From positions 21,016,199 to 21,080,198 of the forward strand of contig NC_090228.1 of NCBI RefSeq assembly GCF_024489055.1: a stretch of DNA of 64,000 bases, in the 5' to 3' direction. The number at the start of each line of letters is the position of its first letter. Within the stretch, counting starts at the first letter, position 1. Position numbers and translations under genes: made by a program. Below are positions 48,203 to 63,437 of this stretch, piece after piece. The notes under the pieces are model-generated. The model was not told the DNA's origin, made no database searches, and was given only the letters and a program-made list of their open reading frames with translations. Source of the DNA: Chanodichthys erythropterus. Its lineage: Eukaryota > Chordata > Actinopteri > Cypriniformes > Xenocyprididae.

Positions 48203-49242
48203 ATAAAATTATATTGGTTTAGAGTCATCTCAATCAAACACATTTTTTAGCCAGCCTGCTGAGCATTCCTGTAGCATGAAACAGTAGCACATATTTTCCA
48301 TAATTAAAGCACCTCTCTTTCCAGTCTGTCAGTTACACTTTGTTTAGTTCTGGTCTCTATGAAAACCCTCCTTTCCGAAAAGCACAATGTGCTCTGATTG
48401 GTCGACTGGCACTGTGTTGTGATTGATCAAGCATGTTTCAGAAAAATCATGTCCCATATCATAACCACAAGTTTCAACACACTACTAACACAACTCAACC
48501 AGGCCTCACCCTTTGGGGAGTATTATTTAAATGACTAAATGAGGAATAATGTGATGCGTACATTTCTGGAAAACTCAAGACTACAAACTGAGGCATTTCA
48601 AGGAGTGCTTACTGATATAAAGAATAATTCCACTTGGAGTGGACTTTGTGCTTTGTAACTTTGCAGACCTTTTTCATGCTCAAACAGCAACATTACACGC
48701 TAAAAGCTGAAAATGTAAAAAAGCATATTAGGGTATCTTTAAAGCTAAACTGAATGCTAAAGTCAAATTAATATAGGTTAAACCGAGTACTCAACCACAC
48801 TAATAAACTAGGTGGTTGTTGGATGACTGGTGAAACATCTTAGCTCATATAAAGTCCATTTCATCTTTCATTAAAGTACCCTTTTGTTGTTCAAAGAATT
48901 TATATGGTTTTGTCATGTTCCTTTAACATAGGCACCAACAAAATTGTAGTCTTCCCATTAGTCTTGTTTCACTTGGCACAGGCACTCGAAGTTTACTTCA
49001 TCTTAAAATTTATGAGAGTCAGACAGTAAACAAACAAGCTGGTAAGACGTCTGACTTTGATGCAGCAGAATCGGTCATAAGAACAGTTGGCGGCATCAAA
49101 GTTAAGATAACATACTACTCCCTCAGGCCTTTGCATAGGCAAACAGTTAACCTGGATGCACACTACGATGCCCCAGCATAAATGTAAGATACATTTGTAG
49201 ATCGTCTAAAACAGAAACAACTAAAACTTTTGCTCATACTCA
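48203..49242. other. no feature recognised
   Basis: Unique-looking AT-rich DNA with no ORF above noise and no repeat ends. Confidence 0.35.
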
Positions 49243-49625
49243 GCAGTGGTAAAGGCAGTTCAGAAATGAAATGTGAGTGGTGCTAAAATGTTAATGCTCT
49301 ATAACATACAACCCCTTAAACCTAACCGATAATGTTAACAAATGCAAAAATATAATAAAAATGCATTTGCTAAAGAAACCATGCCATTTTAGCTTGCTTC
49401 TAGTCTTTGCTCTTTCATCAAGACTCATGTTCCCGAGCGCTCGGGATAACAAGAGCAATGTTGCACCAGGCAAACTACCAGGCAAGTTTACCATGTCAGA
49501 AAGGCCTGTGATGCAAACATCAAAATGCTTGTTAGTGTTTATTTCAAAATGTTTATTTATTAGTTTACAAATCATGTACTGTGGTCAAAGTTTTTAACAT
49601 CATAGCATTGTGAAAGTAACCATAA
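49243..49625 (+). repeat. dispersed repeat, copy 2 (first copy at 16850)
   Basis: Same phrase order as the block at 16850-17240, same orientation. The ORFs at 49291-49575 and 49361-49597 lie inside it and are not genes. A palindrome cccgagcgctcggg (49432-49445) is present only in this copy. Confidence 0.6.
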
Positions 49626-51045
49626 GTGATAAGAGATAAGTCTTTATTAATCAATAATCTGCCCCGTAACCATAATTTGTGTGAAAAGGAGCAAACCTTA
49701 TTGATATTTTACTGCCATTTTAGTTGAAAAATGCATATTTTTGGAGTTTTTTTTTTTTTTTTTTTTTTTTTTCACAAAAATGTACATAGAGGCACTTTTT
49801 TCCAAGTGCACCTACAGTATGTTGATTAAAATCCCAAAGCAGAGGCTTGACAGAAAATAACAGGTAACTGGCCATGGGTTCTCTTGCAACAATCTAGCAA
49901 CCACTGAGAACACTTTAACACCTACCTAGTAATGCCCCTGGTGACCGGTCAGAAATATAACCACAAAAATTTCTTCATAAAATGTAAAGATTTTTGATCT
50001 GTAAGATGATTCTTTTGAAACAGAGAATACATTTAGTCAGGCCAAACACACAAACATGATTATTACAAAAGTGTGTGTGTGAAAGAATGAGAAATGCCAG
50101 CTAACTGTTTGTCTTTTTCATTTGAAGCTGGCAGCAGCATCAGTTACAGATCCCGTCCATAATCCATCTGTGTCTCGCTCACCCCTCTCAGTGTAATCAG
50201 GGCGCTAATTCAAATTTGGGAGGAAGACAATCCGTGACGGACGTTTTTTGTGCAACTCCAAGTGGCGTCCCCCATGACCGACGGATATTTGTAGCAAAAC
50301 TGTAGAAAGGAGAAATAAAAAGACTGAAGTGAAAGAATACCAATGAGCACTTAGAGAAAAGGTAAAGACATGGGCATAGACAGTGTATTAAAGTAACCCA
50401 AGCACTTAGGACTGCCTAATATAAAATAACACCTCGTCTTCTACAAAATCATCACTCTCCGCCTCATTTCATCTATCTGTGGAGGAGAATACATCCCAGA
50501 CGTGTAGAGTAAAATAAAGTAGACTATCCTCCGCAACCCTCAATTATGTGTGGGTGAGAGGTAATAGTGAGGAAGAAGTTTCGGATAAGGTACTGTGCTC
50601 CCATGCTTCTTTTCTCTGCCGGCAGTCAGCCACATCTCCGCTGCGGTTTAAGGCAGTGTTGAGTTACGGCTCAGCAAACCACGTTATTGCATTTGCAGCC
50701 TCCTTCCTCTCATGAGCCTTCACTGCAGCTAATTAAGACGAGCGCAGACTCATCAGAATAATACACACCTTACAGACGAAAGAGAGGGATTCTGAGAAAG
50801 AACAGAAAAGAGAAATTTCTTTGTGGACATAATCTGTTCCTATTCACTCTTTCACTTTTGGTGTGATATAGCAATTTGCCTCTGGCTTGAATCCAAGGAC
50901 ATCTTCACTGTATTTACTGTGTGACTGCACTGTTGACATGGTCATGCACATCCTCAACAGAAACCCAGACTAGAATTTATTTGAATACAGGTGACAACAT
51001 CCACCATTTCCCATAATATCTTACCATATGACTATTAATCCTGAA
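49626..51045. other. no exon; repeat-poor part at 50.1-50.8 kb
   Basis: A T run lies at 49747-49772. From about 50120 to 50770 the sequence lacks transposon wording and has balanced composition with motif-rich segments (cagggcgctaattcaaattt, gcagctaattaagacgagcg). It is a candidate regulatory block and nothing more. Confidence 0.25.
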
Positions 51046-51049
51046 TATG

Positions 51050-51241
51050 TTTTTTTTTTTTTTAAGATTTATTTCTGGCATTTTTTTGTCTTTATTATGA
51101 TAGGACAGTAAGCAGATAGAAAGCGAAGTGAGAGATACAGATTGGGGTGAAATCGGGAAAGGTCTGTGAGCCGGGACTCGGGTCGCCCGTAGCAGAATGG
51201 CGATATATGTCACGCTGGCCACGAGGCTATCGACACCAACA
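51050..51241 (-). mobile_element. tRNA-derived SINE with a damaged B box
   Basis: Read on the minus strand, the head begins at about 51241 with an A-box-like atagcctcgtgg (complement of 51219-51230) and a B-box region gcgacccgagtcccggc (complement of 51172-51188). Next come a pyrimidine-rich body, aataaagacaaaaaaatgcc and an A tail (T run 51050-51063). The normal GGTTCGA core appears collapsed to CCCGAGTCCC, consistent with a small deletion between two GAG repeats. That would weaken RNA polymerase III promotion. The ORF at 50977-51222 is SINE sequence. Confidence 0.7.
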
Positions 51242-51629
51242 AAGCTGGATATTTTTGTATTTTTGTTTTGTCAGTTGTTCACCTGAAAAACATTTGTAAT
51301 TGACTATCTTAATGATATTATTTTTCTTTCTGACTTACTTTGATGAGATTGTAATGTCACTAAAATATTAGTTTTTACTGTGTTGCTATGCAGTTCCTAT
51401 GGTGTTTTGTTGCTACGGTGTACTGAATATTTTTTTTTTTAGCAAAATGTTATGCAGTTCCAAGGTTCAGGACGACTGCCGGGTCGATGTTATACCACAG
51501 CTAAAGTTTTCAGAATGGTTTTTAGCATCTTGCTATGTGGTTCTGGGTGATTGCTAGGATGTTGTTATGCAGTTGATAAGGTGTTCTGAAGCTCAAATCC
51601 TGCTCCTGCAGCCAATTTCATTGGTCAAC
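51242..51629. other. no feature recognised
   Basis: AT-rich sequence with recurring ttgctatg(c/t)(a/g)gttc phrases (51384, 51534, 51564), possibly an old degenerate tandem repeat. No gene. Confidence 0.3.
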
Positions 51630-51637
51630 TCAGTCAC

Positions 51638-52541
51638 TAGGGATGGGTACCGAAACCCAGTATTAAACTGGCCCCAGAGCTAAATTATGAAAGACTGGTG
51701 TATCGATAAGCTCTGATGTTAACGGTTCTGCTATCAGTACTGGAGAAATTATGAAGAAAATACACTTACATTTATTATTGCTATATAGACATTATCTTGC
51801 AAATTCTATCTCGCCAGAGTCCCCAGCTGTTTCTGTATGCACTAATAATGACATTTGTCTATGATGCATTTTTGCTTTTCGCAATCCAGAAGAGAGATCG
51901 TGCTCATGCAGAGGAGCTACAGCATGCGTAGCCGCTCACACCATGAAAGCCCTGTTTAATTGTGACTATGCAATCTTTACTGTCTCTAAATTGCGGTAAA
52001 TGCTTGATAATTATCAATGTTTTAAAAAGCTGAAAGCACAATAATCTATGCAAGAGATGCTGTTCCTCAGGCTGAATTGTGTGCACGAGCCAAAACAGAT
52101 CATATATAGACAAACAAATTACACTTTGGGCTTCGGGTGCACGTCCAAACGATCAAATACACACAAAAATATGTTGAAATGACTGGCTTGGAGAGTTTTT
52201 AGCTATTTAAACAGAGTTTATATCACAAGTGTACATGAACAGATGGGAGAAAATCCAATGTGTGTTAATATCTATTGTCTTAAAGTGACAGCAGTCACCT
52301 TCTGACGATTGTGCCAGCAATGTTAATCAAACAAAAAAATGCAAAGAGAAAATCACTCAAAGCTCTTCATATGAATACAGTTAGCATTAATAAGCATTAA
52401 TCTATTCATCTATTCAATCTATTTCATTTATACTGTGAAAACCATGCAGTGTTATTTTACATTTGTTTACTTAGATTTACTTTTTTACATTTAAGTACCG
52501 ATAAGAATACCGTTAAAGTACCGGATCGATACCCATCCCTA
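51638..52541. mobile_element. hAT element with perfect 8-bp duplication ('TAGGGATGGGTACCGA')
   Basis: 8-bp duplication tcagtcac at 51630-51637 and 52542-52549. Ends tagggatgggtaccgaaacc and ggatcgatacccatccct followed by a are inverted repeats. The 904-bp interior has no transposase. The minus-strand ORF at 51904-52113 has no domain. Confidence 0.93.
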
Positions 52542-52722
52542 TCAGTCACACAGTGAACTGTCAAGAAAAGCTCAGACTTTTCCATGAAGAGTAAAGAAAT
52601 ATCATGGATGGATCCGATTACGACAAACAGTTATCTATCAGGATGAGTTTACGATGATATACAGTTTAAGGTTACGATGTAGTTTAAGATTAGGGACTAG
52701 TATTTCTTTTAGCACTGCGTAG

Positions 52723-52891
52723 TAGTGTTGTCCCGGTACCAAAATTCCAGTAGTCGGTACCAATACTGTGAAAATGTTACGGTTCTCTGTACCAATTTCG
52801 GTACCACAGCAAAATCTGTTGGAACTATTTTACTATTTTATATAGCATATTTTAAAAACATTAAATATGATATGGAGCATGTGTGTATGTT

Positions 52892-52924
<33 letters not shown>

Positions 52925-54015
52925 TCCTCAATTAAATAAATTTTGAAATATATATAAAAAAAAAAAAAAATGCTCAAACATCCATTTTGTACTGAATACC
53001 ATACCATACCATACCATTTTGAAAAAAAAAAAGCATATGCTGGTTAAGGTAGGTTTTGAAGCTGGTATGCTGGTTTATGCTGGTCAAGTGCTGGTCCTAT
53101 GCTGGTCCTGGACCAGCATGGACCAGCATAAACCAGCTCAAACCAGCATACCAGCTTCAAAACCTACCTTACCAGCATCTGCTGGTTTTTCAACAGGGGT
53201 AACAGACGTGCGTGTTTAAATTTTAGCTATTCCGTCAGTGAAACAACACACTACAGCCTGTAAAACTAGGAAATAAATATTGGTAAATAATGGTAACCTA
53301 AATAATAAGAAAGTTAAATATTATTTAAAAATATTTCCACACAAAGATGCGTCATATAGCCTACTGCTTTGCGATTTGAGAGGGATGTGGGACACGAGGA
53401 GGAAAGAGACCATTTCTCCTTAATATCTTCATGTTTTCTCCTGATGTTACAAGCAACTGACACTTGTTGTAAAAGGTCTGAAGAGCAAGATTTATCCTCT
53501 GCAGGGGCAAGACATTCAGGCTATGTTTGATTTAGCGCTGCCAGATAAAGCGTAATAAAAATCACCAGCATGTGTGAAACGCGCTATAATAATAACAACA
53601 AGCGCAAACTGTGTTAAATAGAAACTGACGTGCAAACAAAAAGGTTTCTGTCCTACGGTGTTTTTTGTACTTTACCACAGTAAAGAATGCGGATAGCCTA
53701 TAATAGTCCTAAATGCGAACAAAAGAAATGTTTATAATCCCCTGCGTGAGTGAAGATTTGGGAAAAGAAACAGTGATTCCATGTTCAGTGGAATAACTAA
53801 TGGAATATTGTTAAATTCTCTGCTAATCGGGTGACCAGATTACAAGTCGCAAAACAGAATACAAAGCTTAAATTTATGGAATCACATACCTCTCATTCGG
53901 CATGAACCAAAATGTTTCCATGGCTGCAATGTCACATTTAATTGCTAACCTATTATTCCTTTTGTAAACAAAGCTTTGACTTGGTACCGAAGTACCGTTA
54001 CTTTTGACAACACTA
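52723..54015. mobile_element. hAT element copy 2, same family as 36117-37504
   Basis: Near-perfect 8-bp duplication: ctgcgtag (52715-52722) and ccgcgtag (54016-54023). Ends tagtgttgtcccggtacc and ggtaccg...tgacaacacta match copy 1. The internal ACCAGC foldback (53019-53195) is at the equivalent place. A (TA)n tract lies at 52900-52921. 1293 bp, non-autonomous. Confidence 0.92.
53019..53195. repeat. 'TTGAAAAA...CAGCAT' foldback block in hAT copy 2
   Basis: ttgaaaaaaaaaaagcatat at the left and tctgctggtttttcaac at the right enclose inverted runs of gctggtatgctgg and ccagcataccagc. It is more symmetrical than the block in copy 1. The ORF at 53019-53219 is part of it. Confidence 0.85.
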
Positions 54016-54023
54016 CCGCGTAG

Positions 54024-56282
54024 ACAATCAGCACTGTGGACTGTGAAAAAAAATCTGAATTGGTTTGGGACAAAAAATTATACGAGATTTGTAATGTTAT
54101 GTGAGATTGATGGGTCATTGGTGTTCCATGTGATTCCTTGCATTGACATTCATTAATTTGGTAGTCGCTTCTTTCTAAAGTTTATATCAGTTCTCATATT
54201 CCCACAACAGGAGGGGCCCAAATACTATTTTTGACCAAAGAACTTTTTTTATGATAGCCGTGAATAATGTCTGTAACCATTAGTGACCGAAGTGAATACC
54301 AAAAATGGTCCTTTAAGTACAAGTGGGTTTTTTTTTTTTTTCACCTTTTTTATCACTGATTTGCCCAAGTGAAATTCTGTTTGCTTATAGAGAAGTAATA
54401 GCATTCGGGTCCTCAAGCTGCATTATAAAAGGTATCATTCATTACCATACCATAGTGTATGACAAGTTGCATACAGAAGTTTGTAACTTTGTACCTATAG
54501 GGTTTGTTCAAATTAGTATAAGCAACAGTAATAGTGACAATTGCCTTGGAAAACAATAATAACTGGCTGTACTTTATCTTGACATGAGCTGACTGATTAC
54601 CGTAACATCTTCATACATGCTGACTGCCTTCTGTGTCTTTTAACCCATATTGAGCTCCAATTTAATGCAGCTGGTTGCAAGACTTAGATGAACCAATTAT
54701 GATGTCTACAAAACCTCTATAGCACTCTGTAATTCCACAAAATCCTTTAATGCCAAAACATAAACCACACAGCTATTGTCAACATAAGCCATATGCTTCA
54801 ATCTCCAGCATAGCCTCTGGCCGTATGATCATTCAGCACTCTTTCAAAAATGTCTTTGACATTGTCGTTCCATTTGTGGATTGTGTCTCGAAAGAGGCTT
54901 GAAAATGCTGTGGGAATCCTGTGTTTCCGTTTAGAAAAAATATTTAAAAATGGAATTGGAAATGTGCTATTAACATGTTAATAGTCAATGCTAGCAATCT
55001 ATTAACATGTCAATAACATGTTAATAACATGTTAACATGTCTGTGCAGAATTGGCATTCATAATAAAAAAAAAGATAATATCTACTGACTTACACTGCAT
55101 GTATGTACTGTATAGTGAAAGATCACATCATTTTAAGGGACATAGGTGTGGTTCTACTAGAAGACAAAATGAAATCTAGGTATTGAATATGAGTAACTGA
55201 CAACCCTTCATTGTAAATGTGAACCAAAAGGAAGGGATGCTTACTTATCACAGGCATATCCGTTTCCCTGATGTTAAGGAAGTCTGCGCTAGCAATCTTG
55301 AGGGTCATGGGTAATCTTGACCTCTTCAATTAGAGAGATATTTTTATAATGTATTGATTAGCCTATGTATGTAATGTAGAATATGGTTCATATTTCTCAT
55401 TGTGTCTCACTTTCTGTCTCTCCCCAGGTCAAAATCTAGCAGGCAGGCTTGAGAAAAGAAATTGAAGCTCTCTGCCTCTTGATATTTGGAATATAAATGC
55501 TACTATTACTGCCTTCAAGCCTTCCAGGAACGTTCTTTCCTACATGTTTGGAAGCAAATCATAATCATGATTATAATATGAGTTCAATGATTTTGTTATG
55601 CATTCAGTTGTTTTGTTGCACAGCTCATATGGCTAATTAAGTAGTATTTTCTGGAAAGTTGTGTATTTTTCTTTATCAACAGTATATATAATGCATTCAA
55701 CTAAACTTTACCAAAACTATTCATAATTTCTAAATATTATAATTAATACAAAATAGCTTCTGCTATCATCTGGCATCATGGTACATGCTCACAACAAAAG
55801 ATAAAAAAAAAAAAAAAAATTTGATCTGCATAACAATTATACATTGTTATCTTAATAATACGTATGTAACAAACTAACTGTGTTTGCTATGTTAAACATT
55901 TAATGTTAGCCTAAGAGTTAAGTCAACACTTCAAATTACCGGAAGCAAGTTTTTTTCTTCTTCTTCTCATGTAGTTTGAAAGTTATATTGAGAATTGAAG
56001 TAGGCCAGTCATTGTAGCAGTGCTAACGCCAGTCCTGTACAATTTAGGTGTCCAAAGAGGGCCAGTCTGTTATTCAGTACATTTTAAGATAAAACTAGCA
56101 CCATTAATGTAACTTCCTGGTTACTGCTAGTGGTTTTAGCACACAGCTGCTGATGTTCACTGATATACTATATGGTCCTCAAAAAATGGTTCATAGAAAT
56201 TATTCTCAAAGAAGCCCTTACCAAATTTAAGTGAAATGGCATTTCTACATATGAAATGAAATAATATTACAATTTAAAATGT

Positions 56283-56284
<2 letters not shown>
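54024..56284. other. no gene recognised
   Basis: AT-rich DNA. At 54958-55040 variants of ttaacatgttaa recur several times. ORFs at 54323-54559 and 55123-55329 have no domain. Confidence 0.35.

Positions 56285-56374
<90 letters not shown>
56285..56374. repeat. (TA)n-(AG)n microsatellite
   Basis: About 40 bp of AT followed by 50 bp of AG. Confidence 0.95.
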
Positions 56375-56377
<3 letters not shown>

Positions 56378-56439
56378 GTGTATTACAGCAGCTATTCATA
56401 AAATTTTACATGTGACATTATCTTTCTGAAATGATTTAC

Positions 56440-56665
56440 TGCTCATGAAACGGTTCTTGTTATTATCAATGTTTAAAAGAGTTGTACTCCTTAATATTTT
56501 TCAGGATTCTTTGAAGAATCAACAGAAGTATTCAACAGAACAGCATTTATTTGAAATACAAATCTTTTGTAATATAATCTAAACAGCTTTACTTTCACTT
56601 TTGATCAATTTAATGCATCTATGCTGAATAAAAATATGAATAATTTTCTTTAATAAACTTACTGA
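56440..56665 (-). repeat. dispersed teleost repeat ('AAGGCTGCATTTA' family), copy 2
   Basis: It is the reverse complement of the wording seen at 24895-25145 (ggattctttgaagaat, cagcatttatttgaaataca, atcaatttaatgcatct), more decayed. It runs up to the (CA)n tract at 56669. Confidence 0.55.
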
Positions 56666-56668
<3 letters not shown>

Positions 56669-56701
<33 letters not shown>

Positions 56702-56728
56702 TACATACATACATAAATGCATATACAT

Positions 56729-56800
<72 letters not shown>
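56669..56800. repeat. (CA)n-(CATA)n-(CATATA)n compound microsatellite
   Basis: (CA)n 56669-56697, (CATA)n to 56713 and about ten CATATA hexamers at 56738-56800. The overlapping minus-strand ORFs are its translation. Confidence 0.95.
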
Positions 56801-57244
56801 AGGCAATTGTGTTGGTATGCGGATTCCTACCAATAAAATTCCACCAATATCAGAAAACAAAATAAAACAACTGTTTGAATGGGTCAGGTGTTTTTTCCAC
56901 ACACATACACACCTTTACACATTTGGTGCTTGTGGATGGTTAAACCACGAAAGGAAGAAACCTTTACACAGTCCTTTATTAACTTCACCTACAACTCAAA
57001 CACCTCACCACATCCCCCTACACACACAGACACACACAAACTGCCTTCTCAGAAACTGTTAGTGACACCTGTTCTGTTGTGCAATTTTCCTTAAACACAT
57101 TTTCAAGTGAAATGACATGTATATCAACCACAAAAAGACTTAAATACATTGTATAACATTATTAAGCCCAACTAACAAGTGTCTACATGCCTTTCGCCAT
57201 ATGCAGTAAGACAGAATATGATTATAATTCAGGTTTCAAAAATG

Positions 57245-57500
57245 TCATTACACTTTTAAATAAAGGTTCCAATAAGGTGTTTTCACAGTGGTGCCACAGA
57301 AGAACCATTTTGGGTTTCCTAAAGAATCTTTCATTTAATGGTTTTTAAAAGAACCATATTTTTCTCTGTGTGAAGAACATTTTAATAATCTAAAGAACCT
57401 TTTTCCACTATAAAGAGCCTTTTGTAAAATGGAAAGGTTCCATGGATGTTAAAAGGTGCTTCACAGAACCATCAATGCCAATAAAGAACCTTTGTTTTTG
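57245..57500. repeat. 'AAGAACC' family MITE-like repeat, copy 2
   Basis: gaagaaccattttgggtttc, cctaaagaatctttc, gaagaacattttaa, aaaggttccatgg and ataaagaacctttg are in the inverse order of the copy at 17290-17480. Confidence 0.6.
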
Positions 57501-57839
57501 TAGATTAGTAAATTGTTCAATAATTGGTGGTGTTTCTCTGTAGAGCTGATCAGCATGTTTTAAAAGACTGGAGCATGTATTTCAGACAACCAAAGTTCAG
57601 CCTCACAAGTGTGGGAGAATTTTTGCTATACGCAGGAATACGGGCCAGCAGTACAGCTGCTTCCTGCTGTAATGTGGGCATACACACACAAACACAAACA
57701 GTTTACCAGGGGCTGTTTGACTTAAAATTCAAAACCTTTATTAAAGAAACAAGTCATGGCTCATCTGGCTCTATATGGAGTAATATACTAATTTTAAAAT
57801 GAAAATGTATGGCATTTCTATTGCTTTAATAAAGATAAA

Positions 57840-57990
57840 GGTAACACTATTTTACAGTGTCCCATAACAGTAAATTATGCATAATTTACAACTAACAACT
57901 AACCCTAATTTTATAGTGAGTACATGTTAGTTAATATTACAAAGTATTTATTTGTATAATTACACTGTAACAAGGGCACCATAAAATCAT
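57840..57990. repeat. fragment of a 'GGTAACACTATTTTACAGTGTCC' hAT-like repeat
   Basis: aggtaacactattttacagt at the left and attacactgtaacaagggca at the right are inverted relatives. Inside are the phrases catgttagttaatatta and caactaaccctaa. A common teleost family, here about 150 bp. Confidence 0.55.
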
Positions 57991-58930
57991 GAGCAACCAA
58001 GATATATATAATGACTACAAATTAACCCAAACTAAACTAAGACTTTTTTCCAAATAAAATACATATGTACATACATACATAAACCATTATTTATGAAACA
58101 CCTGCCAAACTGGGGACATCCACAAATGTTCCTGAATTGTCAGGTTTTATTAACTTTTTTGGCCACTTTTTGCCCCCAAACTATAGCTAAGTGCACACTA
58201 ACACACATACACACACACACACAAAACATGTTTTAGAGACCTTGGCCAAGGCTGTAATTTGTTTCAATAAATACCGTTATAGTGATGCTCTGCTTTTCTA
58301 ACCTGGTCACTGGTGCCCTCGGGCGTTTCCTAAGCAACAACTCTTTCCTGTCATTACGAGTGTGTGCATGTGAACTTCTTCCAGGGTTAAAAACACAAAT
58401 AGCATGCATTTTAAAAAGGCTTTTTCTGTGTGTCTGTGGTGGCTGCAGTGTTTTATTTGGGAGAAGAAAAAAAACGGGGGAGGGGACGCACATAACTTAA
58501 TTACTTCACCGTAATAGCAATTATTTAGTCCGCTCTCCTTATCTTAATTATTTCAAAAGGCAAACTTCAATTAGAAGGGCGAAGGTACATCCAACAAAAA
58601 CACACCTTTCGGGAGGCATGCATGCATACAGAAACCACACACATTAAACTATATGTTTACCGCATGAGTCACAAAGCGTTATAATTTAGTACAGATAACA
58701 ATTTAAAATTAATGCCATTTGCAACAAACTCAAGCACAATAAGTGTAAATAAATGCCTTTGTGACTGAAAAACAACATGAATGGGAAGAATGGATGTAGG
58801 GAGTTGCCTACTTACTCAGTATTTTAAGGGATCATAACTGTTTATGCTCTCAATGCCAATGTCAATGTTTGGCTAAATTAAAAAGCAGCATGAATCCTTC
58901 GCACATGAGGCAAAATTAGAATTATGAAAG
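57991..58930. other. no exon; AT-core-rich segment at 58.5 kb
   Basis: From about 58490 to 58590 there is a dense run of homeodomain-like cores (acttaattacttcaccg, agcaattatttagtcc, cttaattatttc, cttcaattag) in otherwise repeat-free sequence. It is a candidate regulatory block only. ORFs at 58233-58493 and 58282-58500 lack domains. Confidence 0.25.
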
Positions 58931-59290
58931 CACATTTCTGACATAAGAAAAAAAAATTAAGTTTAATTTTGACGTTCAAAAATAAATGAGATGAAAAGTC
59001 AGATTTATTAGAATAACTCATATTTATGACATAAGTCAATTATGACATGAAGTGTCGAAATTGACAATGTCAATTTCAACTTGTGTCATAATTATAACTT
59101 AATTTTTACTTTTCATGTCAAATGACTTGTCATAAATATGACTGTAATAATTATTACTTTTCATCTTAAATGATGATTAGTATTTCATAATTTTGACTTT
59201 TTATGTCAATTATGACTTTGTAAGTCATATTTATGAGATGAAAAGTCGAAATTTTGACATACTAAGTCAACTGTAATTAATTCAACATTA
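58930..59290. repeat. degenerate minisatellite, 'aagtcataattatgac' type
   Basis: Variants of gatgaaaagtc, tatgacataagtcaa, gtcataattataac and tttcatgtcaaatgac alternate on both strands every 20-40 bp. It resembles a teleost tandem family built on 'AAAGTCGAAATTATGACATAA'. Confidence 0.6.
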
Positions 59291-59908
59291 TGGCAAATTT
59301 CTACTTTTTATATTATTACTATGACTGTATTTCATTTTTTTGTCAATTGCGTCGATTATGGTTTACCAAAGCACGTTTTCTTTATTGTGGCAGAAATTGG
59401 TTTCCATACAGTAAATTGGAAAAAAAAATTGAGATATTGAAATGTTACAACGTGGAGAGAAAAATGCAATTCAGTAATGAAAAATATGAACATTAGTTCA
59501 AACAAATTGTGTATTCTATGTATTTTTATACTTATTAGTGTGGCCTGTTGTTAACTTAGCAACATGTTAACACCAAACTCCACTCAAATCCATTGTATGT
59601 TGAGTCTTTGTGTGTTTTACATAAGAAGGGCTATTTGTGTGATGTGCAAAATTGCTGTAGAGCATTTCATATATGGAGGTACCATTTTATTACTTTATCG
59701 AATTGCAATTGCCATTTCAGGTAGCAGAAAGCAAAGCTACTAACTAGGTTTAGGATCACAATTAGTCTTAACTAACCAGAGGTCTACAGAAAAGGACTTT
59801 GCACTGTATGAACTTTCTCTGTAACATCTGAACTCACCATTGATGGTGTTGATAGATAGCACATGATGCAAGCAGGCCACAAACTCAGAACTGTCGTTCG
59901 TTTAGGGA

Positions 59909-60332
<424 letters not shown>

Positions 60333-60689
60333 GCATATTACAAATTACCTCAGAAATGTCACATATTGCTTCACTGGTACTTTACTAGGGTACTTTACTT
60401 GGTAAAATGTGCTTTAACACACATATATCATTTCAGAATCTTTGTGACGACATACTACTATTTCACCCACCTTTGAGTTTTCCTGTGAACATGTCAGAAT
60501 TTCATAATTTTGAAGTGTGATTCTGTGTGTGACAGGTGTGGCTGACAAGTTTGGGGTAAAAAAAAAAAATTTATTATGTACATTTATCATAGTCAGTTAC
60601 TGAGATACTCTACACAACTACGCAAAAACAAACACAAAACCTTGCCAATGCATTATCAGCACCAATGTTGTACAACACATGGACTCTTG

Positions 60690-61757
60690 TAGGGCCCTAT
60701 AAAATCATTTTTATTTTTTCCCAAATTCCGTTTTATTTTTTCCCAAATTCCATTCTTTCCGTTTTCATTTTTCTGGATTCCGTTTTTTCCGTTTTATTTA
60801 TTTTTTGACTCCATTTTAATGGTTAAATTAAATTTTAGTAATCAAAAAGCATGTCTAATTTATTGAAATAATGAATCTTGTCCGATTTACCAACAATTTA
60901 ACAAAAGTTTAGCTACGTTTTAGTCTTTCCCCTCAAATTTTATTTTTACCAAATTGTGTTTTCTGGATTCCATTTTATTGGTTTAATTCCAGTTTAATAA
61001 TCAAAAAGCATGTCTAATTAATTGAATTCTTAAAAACAACAATATTAATCAATTAAAAAATATATTTTTATGATTTTTTTTTTCTTCAGAAGTTCTGTTG
61101 TGTATTTAAATTTTTCGCATACCATTTAATTTATCTTTTAATCATGAAATTAAACTTGTTTGTCAAACAATTAGATTATTTAACAAGATTATTGTTAAAA
61201 ATATATTTTAATAATTTATTATTAAATTAATTTATCTAAATTATACTGTACAACAGTAATATGTTTGTCAAGTTAAATCAAACTTTTATTTTGACGGTTT
61301 GCCTAGAGCTTTGAGTTTCTCTGTGTTTATGAAGGTAGTTTTCTCAAATGAAGCAGTTAAATGCTAATGAAGTGACTTTCAGAGCTGCTCTGGAGATGAT
61401 TTCGTGCATTCATATAGTGAGGCGACAGAGGACGAAAACACCACGAGCGTCGCATGTGCTTCAGCGTGCGTGTGCCCGCACGATTCTGTGTGAGGTAAAT
61501 GAAACTGCGCTTCCACATCATTCATTTTCAGAGGCACAAGGCATGCAGGATTCATGTTTAAATAGTCTTTTTGTGGTTTAATATTCAGTCACTATTTTAT
61601 ATCGCGATTTAATTTACGTGTACTGACCTGCTTTTAATTAATTAATCAAAAATAAACAATTCTGTGACATTCCACGTTATATAGTAAATTCCGTTTTTAT
61701 GACTGGATTCCGCGATTCCGTCCACGATTCCGTGATAGCTGAAATTATAGGGCCCTA
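60690..61757. mobile_element. hAT-like element 'TAGGGCCCTATAAAATC' with 6-bp duplication
   Basis: 6-bp duplication ctcttg at 60684-60689 and 61758-61763. Ends tagggccctataaaat and aattatagggccctac are inverted repeats sharing tagggccctata. Strings of 'ttccgttttattttttccca' near the left and 'gattccgcgattccg' near the right are typical of this family. The short ORF at 61348-61581 has no domain. 1068 bp, non-autonomous. Confidence 0.8.
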
Positions 61758-61763
61758 CTCTTG

Positions 61764-63434
<1,671 letters not shown>

Positions 63435-63437
<3 letters not shown>

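Noticed and set aside
55425..55470. Possible splice acceptor (tctctccccag at about 55427) before gtcaaaatc
   Set aside because: The following frame hits a stop (tag) within four codons, and no donor or domain follows. It is not a supportable exon.
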